Assembly (NCBI GenBank): GCA_964493325.1
Contig: CAZBMD010000002.1
Coordinates: 186,001 to 250,000, forward strand
DNA from: CAZBMD01 sp964493325
GTDB taxonomy: Bacteria > Babelota > Babeliae > Babelales > RVW-14
Direction: 5' to 3'
DNA: 64,000 nucleotides
Positions within the stretch are counted from its first letter, which is position 1, and each line of letters begins with the position of its first letter. Shown piece by piece: positions 8,540-17,405 of the stretch. Made by a program: the position numbers and the translations under genes. The notes beneath the pieces were generated by a model that was not told the origin of the DNA, searched no databases, and saw only the letters and a list, made by a program, of their open reading frames with translations.

Positions 8540-11260
8540 TTATCCACGTTCTTCAATGCGGATTATCGATCCTGATGATCCTTTTTCAATAACAAAATGA
8601 GCTGGAAAATTGTCTTTGAATTCTGGCAAGTGCGATACGATAATGATTTTTGAAAAATCATTTTGGATTGAGTAGATTGCTTCCATGATGCGTGCTAGCC
8701 CTTCTTCGTCTTGAGATCCAAAACCTTCATCAATGATGAGTGTTTGTAGCGCTGTGCCAGATCGACGAGCAAGTAGTTTTGAGATTGCAATGCGGAGTGC
8801 AAAATCAACACGAAAAGCTTCGCCGCCCGAGAACATTTCGTAGGGCCTTATGCCAGCGGTGTCCGAAATTTGGATATCCAGTGTCTCTTTGACCCCACCA
8901 TTTTTCAAATCTCTAAGCGATTCAATAAAAATTTGAGATTGATTGTCGGTCAGTCTTGCAAGGATTGTGTTCGCTTCGCGTTCAATTTCTGGGATTGCTT
9001 CTTCGATTAAAAGAGCTTGTATTCCATTTTTTCCAAATGCTACAGCAAGGTTGCCATAATCTTCGATTTCTAGTTCTAGCGAGGTGATTTTTACCTGATT
9101 GGTATCAAAATCTTCTTTGATAGCATCAAGGGCTTTTTGTTCGCTTTCAAGGCGAGATACCGTACGCATCGACTCTTCTTTTGCTTCTATAAGTGATTTT
9201 TGCTGATTCAAAAGCTCTTCTCGTTGAGAAAGAATAAGTTGTTCGCTTTGAAGAGAGGTGTTTAAGAACTCTATTTTGGCAGAAATTTTTTCGCAAAGAG
9301 TTTTTGTTCGGCGTAGTTCGGTTTTTATACTGCTAATTTTAAACTTTCGTTCTTGTTGAGCACTTTGCTCAAGCTCAAGAGTCTCAAGACTATTTTGTTG
9401 CTCTTCAATGCGCTTGATCTCTGCTTGAATATTTTGAAAGAGTTCCGGATTGTACGCTAGCGTTTCTCGCTGTGAAGATAGGTTGGCAATTTCTTTTTGA
9501 TATGCTTGTATTTGAGAATCTGATGAGATGAGTTGTAGAAAAATTTTTTCCTGGTCTGCTAATAATTCTCCATCCGCTTTACGTTCTGCGGTGTGAAGAG
9601 TAATTTTTTGGAATAGCTGCTCAAGATTGGCTTGATGCGATGTATGTTCATCCTGAAGTGTTTTGATCTTTGTTGTAAGGTCCACATCTTTGGCTGCAAG
9701 TTTTATAAAGTGCTCAACCATTGACGTTTGCTGCGCGATGTCTTGGTGTTGATTGAGCAGGAGCTCTTTGAGCTTTTTTATAAGATTTGAAAGGCGATTA
9801 AAGCGGTGTCTTAAGAAGTGTTCTTGCTCGGCAAGATGAGAACTCAAAAACTGTTTGCGCTTGATGGTAAGGACCTGCTCACACAATGGGCATGATGGAT
9901 TTGAAAGGTCTTGGACTGCAAGCTTTTTGTGTTCAAGTTCGCTTATTTCTTTTTTTATCCAATTGCCGCGTTGTACAAGCGTTTGGTATGTTGCACGTCG
10001 TTTTTCAAATTGTAGCTTGTCAGCTTCAAGTTTAATTTCAGCCAAGGCACGCGGTTGCATTTGTAGCTGCAGATTTGCATGATCTGTTTCTAAAATTTTT
10101 ATTTGTTGGGCAAGACTTTGTATTTGCTTTGCTTTTTCGTCATGAGCCTGCAGCATTGCTTTGTAGGAAAAGTCTTTTTTTTCATGGGCAAGTCTGAGTT
10201 CGTAGATCTTTTTATCTGCTTCAGTTTTGAGCTGTGTGTAGTGTTTTTGATAAGCATCTTTAATTTTGAGAATAGATTCTTGGAGCGCAAGACTTTTTTG
10301 ATGCAGGAGCGTCATTTCTTTTTCGCGAGTTAAAAGCTCTCGTCTTTGTTTTTCAAGCAGCGCAGGGTCTGGCATTTGAAGTGATTTTGCGTGAACGTTA
10401 CGCCACGTTGTAATGAGCGCTTTAAACTGTACCAGTAGGTCGCTATAATTTTTTTCTAATTCTGTTTTTTCTGCCACCAAGCCTGCATACTCTTGCTTTT
10501 TTTGTTCAATTAAAAGTCGCTCTTTTTCTTTTTCAAGCACTCGCGTAGTTATTATTGTAAGTTCTTGAGAGCGAGTATTGAGTTTGACTATTTCTTCATT
10601 TGTCGCAGCAATCAGCTCATCTTTGGTTGCAAGGGCAACCGTGTATCGCTCTTGTATGAGTTGCAATATTTTTTTTTCGTCGATATATATTTTTGATTGC
10701 TCTAATGCTTTACTTTGTAGCGCGTCATAACGAGCAAATCCTAGTATTGATGCAATAATTTGTTTTCGCTCTTTGGGAGACTTTTTTGAGAATTCGTTTG
10801 ATTGTCCCTGTCTTAAAAAGGCTGAATTGGTAAACGTTTCGAAGTCAAGACCAATGAGCTGTTCAATTTTTGCTTGTGTTGTGCGAATTGTTTTATCGGT
10901 AAGTGAAATAAATTTGTTTTTTTCGCCGTCAAAGACTTCAAAATCAAGTGAGGCATAAGGCTTGCCATAGGTTTTTGCATACTCACGGCGAACGCGATAG
11001 ATGCGCCAGTTAAATTCAAATTCAAGGCTTACCATCATACGGGTTTGCCCTAGACGCAGCAATCCTTCATCCGCTTTTGCGGTTCCGCTTGTTTTGCGAG
11101 CTTGGCCCCAGATGGCCCATGTCATTGCATCAAGAAGTGCCGACTTTCCATTGCCGTTTTTCCCAGAAAGACAGATCAATGAATAATCTTTAAAATCTAC
11201 AGTCTGGATTTGTTCGCCATAACTTAAAAAATTTTTGATTTCAAGTGTACGTGGTATCAT
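8540..11260 (-). CDS. sbcC: SbcC/Rad50-like DNA repair ATPase
   Basis: A 906-residue SMC-like ATPase. With the nuclease SbcD it forms a complex that processes DNA ends and hairpins. The N-terminal Walker A is GKNGNGKSAL near residue 35. A long heptad-rich coiled coil is interrupted near residue 457 by the zinc hook CPLC, used for dimerisation in Rad50/SbcC. The C-terminal half has the ABC signature FSGGEAF near residue 810 and Walker B LIIDEGFGSQDEEGL near residue 845. Length is typical of shorter SbcC proteins (about 850-1050). No sbcD partner is adjacent: the upstream neighbour is divergent rodA with only 50 bases between. If SbcD exists it is elsewhere. Confidence 0.93.
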   Translation of the reverse strand: MIPRTLEIKNFLSYGEQIQTVDFKDYSLICLSGKNGNGKSALLDAMTWAIWGQARKTSGTAKADEGLLRLGQTRMMVSLEFEFNWRIYRVRREYAKTYGKPYASLDFEVFDGEKNKFISLTDKTIRTTQAKIEQLIGLDFETFTNSAFLRQGQSNEFSKKSPKERKQIIASILGFARYDALQSKALEQSKIYIDEKKILQLIQERYTVALATKDELIAATNEEIVKLNTRSQELTIITTRVLEKEKERLLIEQKKQEYAGLVAEKTELEKNYSDLLVQFKALITTWRNVHAKSLQMPDPALLEKQRRELLTREKEMTLLHQKSLALQESILKIKDAYQKHYTQLKTEADKKIYELRLAHEKKDFSYKAMLQAHDEKAKQIQSLAQQIKILETDHANLQLQMQPRALAEIKLEADKLQFEKRRATYQTLVQRGNWIKKEISELEHKKLAVQDLSNPSCPLCEQVLTIKRKQFLSSHLAEQEHFLRHRFNRLSNLIKKLKELLLNQHQDIAQQTSMVEHFIKLAAKDVDLTTKIKTLQDEHTSHQANLEQLFQKITLHTAERKADGELLADQEKIFLQLISSDSQIQAYQKEIANLSSQRETLAYNPELFQNIQAEIKRIEEQQNSLETLELEQSAQQERKFKISSIKTELRRTKTLCEKISAKIEFLNTSLQSEQLILSQREELLNQQKSLIEAKEESMRTVSRLESEQKALDAIKEDFDTNQVKITSLELEIEDYGNLAVAFGKNGIQALLIEEAIPEIEREANTILARLTDNQSQIFIESLRDLKNGGVKETLDIQISDTAGIRPYEMFSGGEAFRVDFALRIAISKLLARRSGTALQTLIIDEGFGSQDEEGLARIMEAIYSIQNDFSKIIIVSHLPEFKDNFPAHFVIEKGSSGSIIRIEERG

Positions 11261-11310
11261 AAAAAATTTGGAAACTACTCAAATACTCGTTAATATCGTT
11301 TTCTTGAGAT

Positions 11311-12459
11311 ATGAGTATAACAAAAAAAAAAGATTGTGCTGCAGTTATGATGATTGATCGTCGTTACTTTCGTTATTTTGATTTTATTGGTTTTATTTTG
11401 ACACTTGTTATTTTGGGCCTTGGTCTTTTATTTGTATTTAGCGCCACCTATAAGCCTGAAAAACCGTTTTCTTTGTGCTTTAAAAAACAGGCTCTAGGTG
11501 CACTTGCTGGGATGGGGCTCTACTTTTTTTTCTGCTTAAAAGATTTGCGTAAGCTTGCTCGGTGGGGTTATTTTTTTTATTTTGTGATCTTGGCTTTGCT
11601 GGTTTACACCATTGTTGGCGGCTGGATAGGGATGGGGGCAAAGCGGTGGATATCTCTCTATTTTGTTCGAGTGCAACCATCTGAGCTTGCAAAATTATTT
11701 TTACCTGTTTTTATTGCCTACTATTTTAGTGAGCAAGAATTGCCCAAATATTATACACAGCTAAAAATTCCGCTGAGAGATTTTATTTTTCCACTGAGTG
11801 TTATTTTAATGAGTTTCTTATTGATACTTAAACAGCCAGATCTTGGTACAGCCCTGCTCGTGACTTTTTCAGGATTTGTGTTGGTGTGGTTTGTTGGTAT
11901 TGATAAACGTTTTTTCTTGATTCTTGGATTTGTTGGAATACTGGGAGCGCCCTTTTTATGGAAGTGCCTTAAGCCGTATCAGCAGAATCGTATTTTAGTT
12001 TTAATGGGCCAGGGAGATCTGCACAAGGAGCGTTATCATGTGGAGCAGTCAAAGATAGCAATAGGTTCTGGAGGCCTTGTTGGCAAGGGACTACTTTGTG
12101 GCACTCAAAATAAATTAGATTTTTTACCAGAGGATCACACCGATTTTATCTTTTCGGTAGTATGTGAAGAATGGGGTTTTTTAGGAGCTCTGCTGGTTCT
12201 TTTGTTGTTTGGACTTCTATTTTCTCGTATAATTTTTATTATTATTTGTCTACCAGGGCTTTTTGAACAGATTGTAGCAATTGGTTTACTTGCTCATATT
12301 TTGTTTTCAGTCTGTATTAATATAGGCATGGTAACAGGCATGCTTCCTGTTGTTGGGATCCCTCTCCCTCTTATGAGTTATGGTCTATCAAATCTCTTTG
12401 TAACGCTTGCTAGTCTTGGTTGGATTAATAATATAGCTATTCGCCGTTTTTATTATTGA
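11311..12459 (+). CDS. rodA: Rod shape-determining peptidoglycan polymerase RodA (SEDS family)
   Basis: A 382-residue polytopic inner membrane protein of the SEDS family, which polymerises lipid II glycan together with a class B PBP. Family motifs are clear: GMGAKRWISLYF followed by VQPSELAK, the KQPDLGTAL segment with the essential Asp, YHVEQSKIAIGSGGLVGKG, and DFLPEDHTDFIFSV, which marks RodA rather than FtsW. About ten hydrophobic helices are visible. The start at 11311 has a poor ribosome site; an in-frame ATG at 11347 is an alternative. No mrdA/PBP2 gene is adjacent. It implies a peptidoglycan-containing, probably elongating cell. Confidence 0.93.
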   Translation: MSITKKKDCAAVMMIDRRYFRYFDFIGFILTLVILGLGLLFVFSATYKPEKPFSLCFKKQALGALAGMGLYFFFCLKDLRKLARWGYFFYFVILALLVYTIVGGWIGMGAKRWISLYFVRVQPSELAKLFLPVFIAYYFSEQELPKYYTQLKIPLRDFIFPLSVILMSFLLILKQPDLGTALLVTFSGFVLVWFVGIDKRFFLILGFVGILGAPFLWKCLKPYQQNRILVLMGQGDLHKERYHVEQSKIAIGSGGLVGKGLLCGTQNKLDFLPEDHTDFIFSVVCEEWGFLGALLVLLLFGLLFSRIIFIIICLPGLFEQIVAIGLLAHILFSVCINIGMVTGMLPVVGIPLPLMSYGLSNLFVTLASLGWINNIAIRRFYY

Positions 12460-12696
12460 TGAAAATTCTTTATACAATAATAAAAAGTATGTATAATAGT
12501 GAAGGTTTTTTGCCGTCAAAGCTTTAGTTTGAATCAATTTTAAGTAGATAGTCGATGTCATACGACAAAATAGTGATAGCTTATTTATCTGTCTTTCTAG
12601 TTTCTAACTTTATACTTCATATATTGCTTTTGGTGCAGGGAATTCATAAATTTGTACGTGAATAACATTAAATATAAATTGAGAAAGAGTTTTGAT

Positions 12697-13362
12697 ATGA
12701 AAAGATTATTAATTGCGTTGGGTCTTGTATCATTTTTTCTAAATACTACAGAGGCAAAAAAATTAACAGGGACTCAGGTGGCATTCTTAAATTGCTCACT
12801 TGTTCCTATGCCAACAGTTACGTATCGCTTAAAAGCTTCGCAGGAACAGGCCAACAAAATTAGTGCTTTGTTATGTGATGAGACAAAATTTAAAGCGTGT
12901 GAAGCCCGAATGAATGCGTTGCCGGACAAGAATGGAGCTATTAAGTTAAAGCCTGAAGGCAAAGAATTCATCATGAAGATGATAACTCAAATGCTTGTGC
13001 CGGTGAAAGAATTTTTCTCGCATATTCAGGAGCACAGCGGCATGGTCAAACCGCTTATCGAAGAAAGCTTAAAAGAACATCCATCACTTGATGCCAAGGC
13101 CGCTGCTGGAGATACTATGGCAACCAATGCGCTTCTTATTGCTTTTTTAACAGCGCCAACAGATGATATTATTGCTCATTTTGAAGAGCGAGTTACTTCA
13201 ATAGTTGAATTGAAAAAATTATCTTTAGAGTTGACCTATTTTCTCAATGACTTGACTGAAAGCTTTTCACCTCAAGTATTGCAAGCGTATGAAGAGCTTA
13301 AGCAAAAACTTGAAGCAGAAAAAAAGAGTCATGTTCAACCGCATGCAACGTCTGCTGCTTAG
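12697..13362 (+). CDS. Secreted protein of unknown function
   Basis: A 221-residue protein. I place the start at the ATG at 12697, preceded by GAAAGAG, because it gives a clean signal peptide (MKRLLIALGLVSFF, cut near TEA). An upstream in-frame TTG would put 15 polar residues before the signal. The mature protein is helix-rich and soluble. It has two cysteines near the N-terminus (LLCDETKFKAC) and ends in a charged Lys/Glu-rich helix. No known family was recognised. Its last four bases overlap the end of the convergent glycosyltransferase gene. Several genes in this window encode similarly sized exported proteins without known domains. Confidence 0.7.
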   Translation: MKRLLIALGLVSFFLNTTEAKKLTGTQVAFLNCSLVPMPTVTYRLKASQEQANKISALLCDETKFKACEARMNALPDKNGAIKLKPEGKEFIMKMITQMLVPVKEFFSHIQEHSGMVKPLIEESLKEHPSLDAKAAAGDTMATNALLIAFLTAPTDDIIAHFEERVTSIVELKKLSLELTYFLNDLTESFSPQVLQAYEELKQKLEAEKKSHVQPHATSAA

Positions 13363-14606
13363 CGCGTTGGTGGACACATCGAGGTTATGATCGACAAGAT
13401 CTCTTTATTAAATCGGTAAGGCGGCAGTCTATCAAAAGATTCACCAAGCATTTTTTTTGTTTTTTTATCAAAAAGCATATTTTTAACAAGAGGTCTAAGT
13501 TTTGAAAAAGACTTTACCTCATAACCCAATTTATTTGTAAGAACAAATCTTGTTACTTCTTTCTCCCAAAAAATATTTGTTGCAACAGCGTCAATGAGCA
13601 TAGGCAGTTTGAGTATCGCTGCCTCGCTCATACTGGCTGGCCCTGGCTTGGTAATAAGAAGGTCTGATGCTGCCATAAGATCTGATATTTTGTCGGTAAA
13701 AGGAATGCAAGAAAGCGATACGAGCGGATTACATTTTATCTTTTTGAGACGCTTGATAATTTTTGTATTGCGCCCAACGCACGCAAGAACATGCAGCGGG
13801 AACGAGCAACGAGCAAGAGCTTTAAAGTAGCGGTATGTTTGATTTGAGCCAGCTCCGCCCATGATGATGGCAACAACTGGTTTGTCAGTCGGAATATTCC
13901 ACTCAGTCTTTATTTTTTTAATATCTTTTTTTTCAAAAAACTGATTTCTAACCGGGAAGCCAATAGGTTTTATTTTATGTAAGTTTTGATTTTTAAGCGG
14001 CGCAATAAATTTATGTGCGCTTTCCTCATTGCCGGTAGTGATTACCATGTGCGAGTGTCGCGCTTTTTCCATGCCAATAGTCCACATAGTAAGGTCATAA
14101 TCAAGGCTGACCAGAAGATAAGGGATCCGGCAGCGATGAGCAGCATCACTGGCCGGCAAATTGAGCACAGGGATAACCGAAATAACAAGATCAGGCTGTT
14201 CTTTGCAAAAATAATCATAAAACAGAGATTCTTCTTTCGCCTGTTGCCAGGTAATCACCTTGGGCGCTATATAGCGGCAAAAGAAATTAGTCGTGCGAAT
14301 CCAGCCAGATTGAATCATGCTATTGTATAATGATTCTCCATCATAGGACCCAAAGCTTATCTTTTTTACAAAATCAATTGGGGCAAGAATTTCTTCAAAT
14401 GGGTTGATAATTGAGACTTGGTATTTGTCTTGCAAGAGGTGTTGAAGCTCTTGACTGGTTGACATGTGGCAAGACCCTCCCTTACTTGTCAGGATAATAA
14501 CTTTTTTTAGGGGGGTGGGTTCTGTTGAATGAGCTTTTGATTGAGCATGTAGAGGCTCTGTTGCTAATATAAATAGAGCAAAAAAGGCGAAAATGTGCTG
14601 AATCAC
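13359..14606 (-). CDS. GT28/MGDG synthase-like glycosyltransferase with a signal peptide
   Basis: A 415-residue GT-B protein. The opening LTSKGGSCHMSTSQELQ resembles the GGGHxxxA glycine loop of monogalactosyldiacylglycerol synthase and processive glycolipid synthases. The C-terminal half has a nucleotide-sugar region: VVAIIMGGAGSN, LHVLACVGRN, and KPGPASMSEAAILKLPML with the family Gly-Pro-x-Ser-x-x-Glu. Relatives glycosylate diacylglycerol or lipid precursors on the cytoplasmic face. Oddly, the N-terminus (residues 1-21, ending LHAQS) looks like a cleavable signal peptide, which would put a UDP-sugar enzyme outside the cytoplasm unless it acts as an uncleaved anchor. Substrate is unknown. 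Confidence 0.7.
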   Translation of the reverse strand: MIQHIFAFFALFILATEPLHAQSKAHSTEPTPLKKVIILTSKGGSCHMSTSQELQHLLQDKYQVSIINPFEEILAPIDFVKKISFGSYDGESLYNSMIQSGWIRTTNFFCRYIAPKVITWQQAKEESLFYDYFCKEQPDLVISVIPVLNLPASDAAHRCRIPYLLVSLDYDLTMWTIGMEKARHSHMVITTGNEESAHKFIAPLKNQNLHKIKPIGFPVRNQFFEKKDIKKIKTEWNIPTDKPVVAIIMGGAGSNQTYRYFKALARCSFPLHVLACVGRNTKIIKRLKKIKCNPLVSLSCIPFTDKISDLMAASDLLITKPGPASMSEAAILKLPMLIDAVATNIFWEKEVTRFVLTNKLGYEVKSFSKLRPLVKNMLFDKKTKKMLGESFDRLPPYRFNKEILSIITSMCPPTR

Positions 14607-14677
14607 GTGCTATCTCCTGTAGCTTAGTACTAAAAATGGGTCAAAAATTTTTCAAGAAATCAGGATGTTTGGATATC

Positions 14678-15526
14678 TTATTTGTCGGCAATACGTCTTT
14701 TATAGACAACAAGAATCCCCATTATAACAAGAAAAAACAGGGTATGCACTAGGGGGGACTGGCGTAGGTCTTGATGCGCCCACCAAGGCATTGCTTCTGC
14801 TGGTGGGTACGTGATAATCGGCATGCGGCGTAACAGAACTTTGACGAAAACAAGGCCTGCATGGGCCCCCATGCCCGTATATAGTTTGCCCGAAACAATA
14901 AAAATGAGATTAAGAAGGAATCCAAGTAAAAAGAGGCCCAGTCCCAGCTGCCAGTCTTGTGTAACCAAGTTAAGCGGGCACAAAAGATCATGGACGAGAG
15001 AGAAAATGATTGAGGTAATAAAAGCACTGACTAGTGGAGACCAGTCTTGCGCCCAGTAGAGGTACAGCGTACCACGAAAAATAAGCTCTTCGCTCCACGC
15101 TAAAAAAAATGTGGCAACAAACCCAAGAAGGATGCTTCCTGCTAGTGACAGCGAAAAATTAAGCCCGGCAGGGTCAAATTGTACAATGCCTAAACCTACA
15201 AGGGAAAGCAAGAGAGCTATGTGCAGCGAGCTGAATAGTAAAAAATAGAAGAAAAAACTTTTTATCCACGATGATCGATAAAAAAAATAGATATTTTTTT
15301 CAAGAAAAATTTTTAGCAGTGCTTGCCTGCTTGTTAAAAGGAGGAGAAAAATGTGAGCAATGACAATCGTCATGAAAGCAATTTTTCCGACCCCACGATT
15401 TGCAAGAAGATTGAATGACGGATCAAATAAATTTGTGATCGGTTGTACAATCTGAAAGGTAACGAAAATAGAAAAGGCCGATAGACATACCGGCCCTAAA
15501 ATGCTCCACATTTTTTTCAATGACAT
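14678..15526 (-). CDS. CPBP family intramembrane metalloprotease
   Basis: A 282-residue polytopic membrane protein of the CAAX protease/bacteriocin-processing (Abi) family. The diagnostic motif 1 EELIFRG lies about two-thirds of the way along, followed by motif 2 FSLVHD (FxxxH) and a third helix with GAHAGLVF. The usual HxxxN of motif 3 reads HAGLV, so the terminal Asn is not conserved. About seven hydrophobic helices are visible. Members act as intramembrane glutamate-metalloproteases in prenyl-protein processing, bacteriocin immunity or membrane signalling; the substrate here is unknown. It lies 33 bases downstream of HU on the same strand, which may permit cotranscription. Confidence 0.82.
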   Translation of the reverse strand: MSLKKMWSILGPVCLSAFSIFVTFQIVQPITNLFDPSFNLLANRGVGKIAFMTIVIAHIFLLLLTSRQALLKIFLEKNIYFFYRSSWIKSFFFYFLLFSSLHIALLLSLVGLGIVQFDPAGLNFSLSLAGSILLGFVATFFLAWSEELIFRGTLYLYWAQDWSPLVSAFITSIIFSLVHDLLCPLNLVTQDWQLGLGLFLLGFLLNLIFIVSGKLYTGMGAHAGLVFVKVLLRRMPIITYPPAEAMPWWAHQDLRQSPLVHTLFFLVIMGILVVYKRRIADK

Positions 15527-15559
15527 GAAGTGTATCCAGGTGAAAAAAGAGAAAAATAA

Positions 15560-15838
15560 TTAAACAGAGCGAATCTGTTCTTTAAGATGCTTCCCTGCTT
15601 TGAAACGAGGAACAAAAATAGCAGGAAGGCTAATTCTTTCCTTTGTTGCTGGGTTGATACCAACGCGAGCAGGACGCTTGGAGATCCAGAATGTTCCGAA
15701 GCCGGTCAATGAAAGTTTGCCACCTTTTTTGAGTGTTCGTTCAATAATTCTGGTGAATGAAGCAAGAACTTTTGCCACATCTTTTTTGCTGAAATTTGTT
15801 TCTTCGCTGAGCGCGTTTATCAGTTCACTCTTATTCAT
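15560..15838 (-). CDS. HU/IHF family DNA-binding protein
   Basis: A 92-residue histone-like protein that bends and compacts DNA as a dimer. The start is preceded by TAGGAGATCT. The sequence follows the family throughout: MNKSELINALSEE, a helical dimerisation region, GFGTFWISKRPAR and the arm segment with GINPATKERI, ending in a Phe-Lys-rich helix. The proline at the arm tip (NPAT) that intercalates into DNA is present. Length matches HU (about 90). It could be HU or an IHF-like paralogue; nothing here separates them. About 264 bases of AT-rich intergenic DNA upstream should contain its promoter. Confidence 0.95.
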   Translation of the reverse strand: MNKSELINALSEETNFSKKDVAKVLASFTRIIERTLKKGGKLSLTGFGTFWISKRPARVGINPATKERISLPAIFVPRFKAGKHLKEQIRSV

Positions 15839-16102
15839 AGAGATCTCCTAAAAATTATGTAACTTATTATGGAACAGTTTCAGTGTGAAATCTAAATTTT
15901 GTTGGTGCGTTTGTCAAGAAAAAGCACTTAAAGATCAGTAGGTTTAATGTAAATTTTGTATTGATATTATTACCCTTCAAAAAATAACGCTGTTATATGA
16001 TGATTGGTTAATTATTCTTTTCTGTGTGAAACGTTGTTTTGCGACTTAATTGCGGTATAATTTATTTAATAATTAAAGCTATATTTATAAAAAGGAGTTT
16101 AT

Positions 16103-16921
16103 ATGTTCATAGATACACATTGTCATCTTAATATCATGGCAAAAAAAGAGTTTGATACATTATTACTTCCCGAGCAATTTACCATTATTCAGCAGATTGT
16201 GGATCAGGCAAAAATGTCTGGTGTTGGGGCTATTGTCAATGTTGGAACAAGTTTGCCAGAAAGTATTAATTCGATTGAAATTGCTAAAAAATTTCAGCAT
16301 GTTTATGCAGCCGTTGCTTTGCATCCATGCGATTGCACAGATTCTTGGAAAAAAGATTTTGAAGAAATTAAAAAATTAGTTATCAAAAAAGAAGAAAATA
16401 AAATTGTTGCGATTGGCGAAACCGGGTTAGATTTTTATCATAAGCCGTTTGAAAAGCAGCGACAACAAGATGCGTTTAAAGCTCAAATTGAGCTTGCTCT
16501 TGAATTTAATTTACCTCTTAGTTTTCATGTCAGAGAGGCTGGAGATGAATTTTTAAAAGTACTTGAGGAGTATGTTAAAGAAATTAAAAATGGTGTCATT
16601 CATTGCTTCTCTCAAAAGGCTGATTTTGCAAAAATAGTTGTTGATTGGGGTCTGTTTGTAGGTATTGATGCCCCAATTGGATACCCAAAAAATGACTGGC
16701 TGCGCGAAGTTGTTGCGGGTATTCCTCTTGACAATATTGTTCTAGAAACTGATGCGCCTTTTCTACCTCCAGTAGAATATCGTGGCAAGCAAAATTCTCC
16801 TGTTTATCTTCCTTTATTTGCAAAAATTATTGCAGATCTTAAAGGGATATCTCTTGAGGAGCTAGAAAAAGTTACAACCATGAATGCGATAACATTATTT
16901 GATTTGCCGCTGAGTGAATAA
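16103..16921 (+). CDS. tatD: TatD family metal-dependent deoxyribonuclease
   Basis: A 272-residue TIM-barrel hydrolase of the TatD/YcfH family. The ribosome site AAAGGAG is well placed. Metal-binding motifs are visible: FIDTHCHLN (the HxH) at the N-terminus, the central GETGLDFYH with its Glu, PLSFHVREA, a second His in NGVIHCFSQ, and the terminal ETDAPFLPP Asp. These proteins are Mg-dependent DNases with 3'-5' exonuclease activity involved in DNA repair and fragmentation. Length matches the family (about 255-270). Its 3' end overlaps the converging gene by 27 bases. Confidence 0.93.
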   Translation: MFIDTHCHLNIMAKKEFDTLLLPEQFTIIQQIVDQAKMSGVGAIVNVGTSLPESINSIEIAKKFQHVYAAVALHPCDCTDSWKKDFEEIKKLVIKKEENKIVAIGETGLDFYHKPFEKQRQQDAFKAQIELALEFNLPLSFHVREAGDEFLKVLEEYVKEIKNGVIHCFSQKADFAKIVVDWGLFVGIDAPIGYPKNDWLREVVAGIPLDNIVLETDAPFLPPVEYRGKQNSPVYLPLFAKIIADLKGISLEELEKVTTMNAITLFDLPLSE

Positions 16922-17392
16922 TTTTTTTCGTCGCCATAGTCCAACAAGTTTATCAAGTGCAATGTGCGAGATAGCTCCCGTAACAAAGAAAATATAAAAA
17001 ATCGTCAGATGCGCCTTGGGTAGAACATGATGCCCAGCAATGTATCCAGTAATTAAAAGAGGAAACAGAACAAGAAACCAAATTTTGTGCGTAATTCCTC
17101 GGTGTTTTATAATAAACAATGAAGTGGTTAAAATGCCCAGCAGAACGAATAAAAACCACTTCATAAAGATAATTGCAAGGATACAAGCAATGACTGCAAC
17201 CCGTAAAAAAATACGCTGCATTTTACTTGCAACATCAATGTCAGGGAAGATTGATCCTGTTAAGCAGAGCGTGTAGCACAAGATAAAATAATGGGTTTCT
17301 GTAAACGGTATAGATTTAAATCGTGCAAGGATAAAAAAGAGACTTGCTGCTGTAGCAAGTCCTGCAACCAAATGGGTTCGATGGTTGGGCAT
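16895..17392 (-). CDS. YdjM-like membrane-bound metal-dependent hydrolase family protein
   Basis: A 165-residue inner-membrane protein. I chose the ATG at 17392 because GGGAGG lies just upstream and the protein then begins MPNHRTHL, the family's N-terminal His pattern; an in-frame TTG four codons earlier is unlikely. Other family signatures are GSIFPDID and HRGITHKIW, together giving the His/Asp set typical of the YdjM (LexA-binding, putative metal-dependent hydrolase) family. About four hydrophobic helices are present. The biochemical role of this family is poorly known. It begins 13 bases after the SpoIID-like gene, suggesting an operon, and its end overlaps tatD on the opposite strand. Confidence 0.75.
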   Translation of the reverse strand: MPNHRTHLVAGLATAASLFFILARFKSIPFTETHYFILCYTLCLTGSIFPDIDVASKMQRIFLRVAVIACILAIIFMKWFLFVLLGILTTSLFIIKHRGITHKIWFLVLFPLLITGYIAGHHVLPKAHLTIFYIFFVTGAISHIALDKLVGLWRRKKLFTQRQIK

Positions 17393-17405
17393 GAAGCCTC
17401 CCAAG

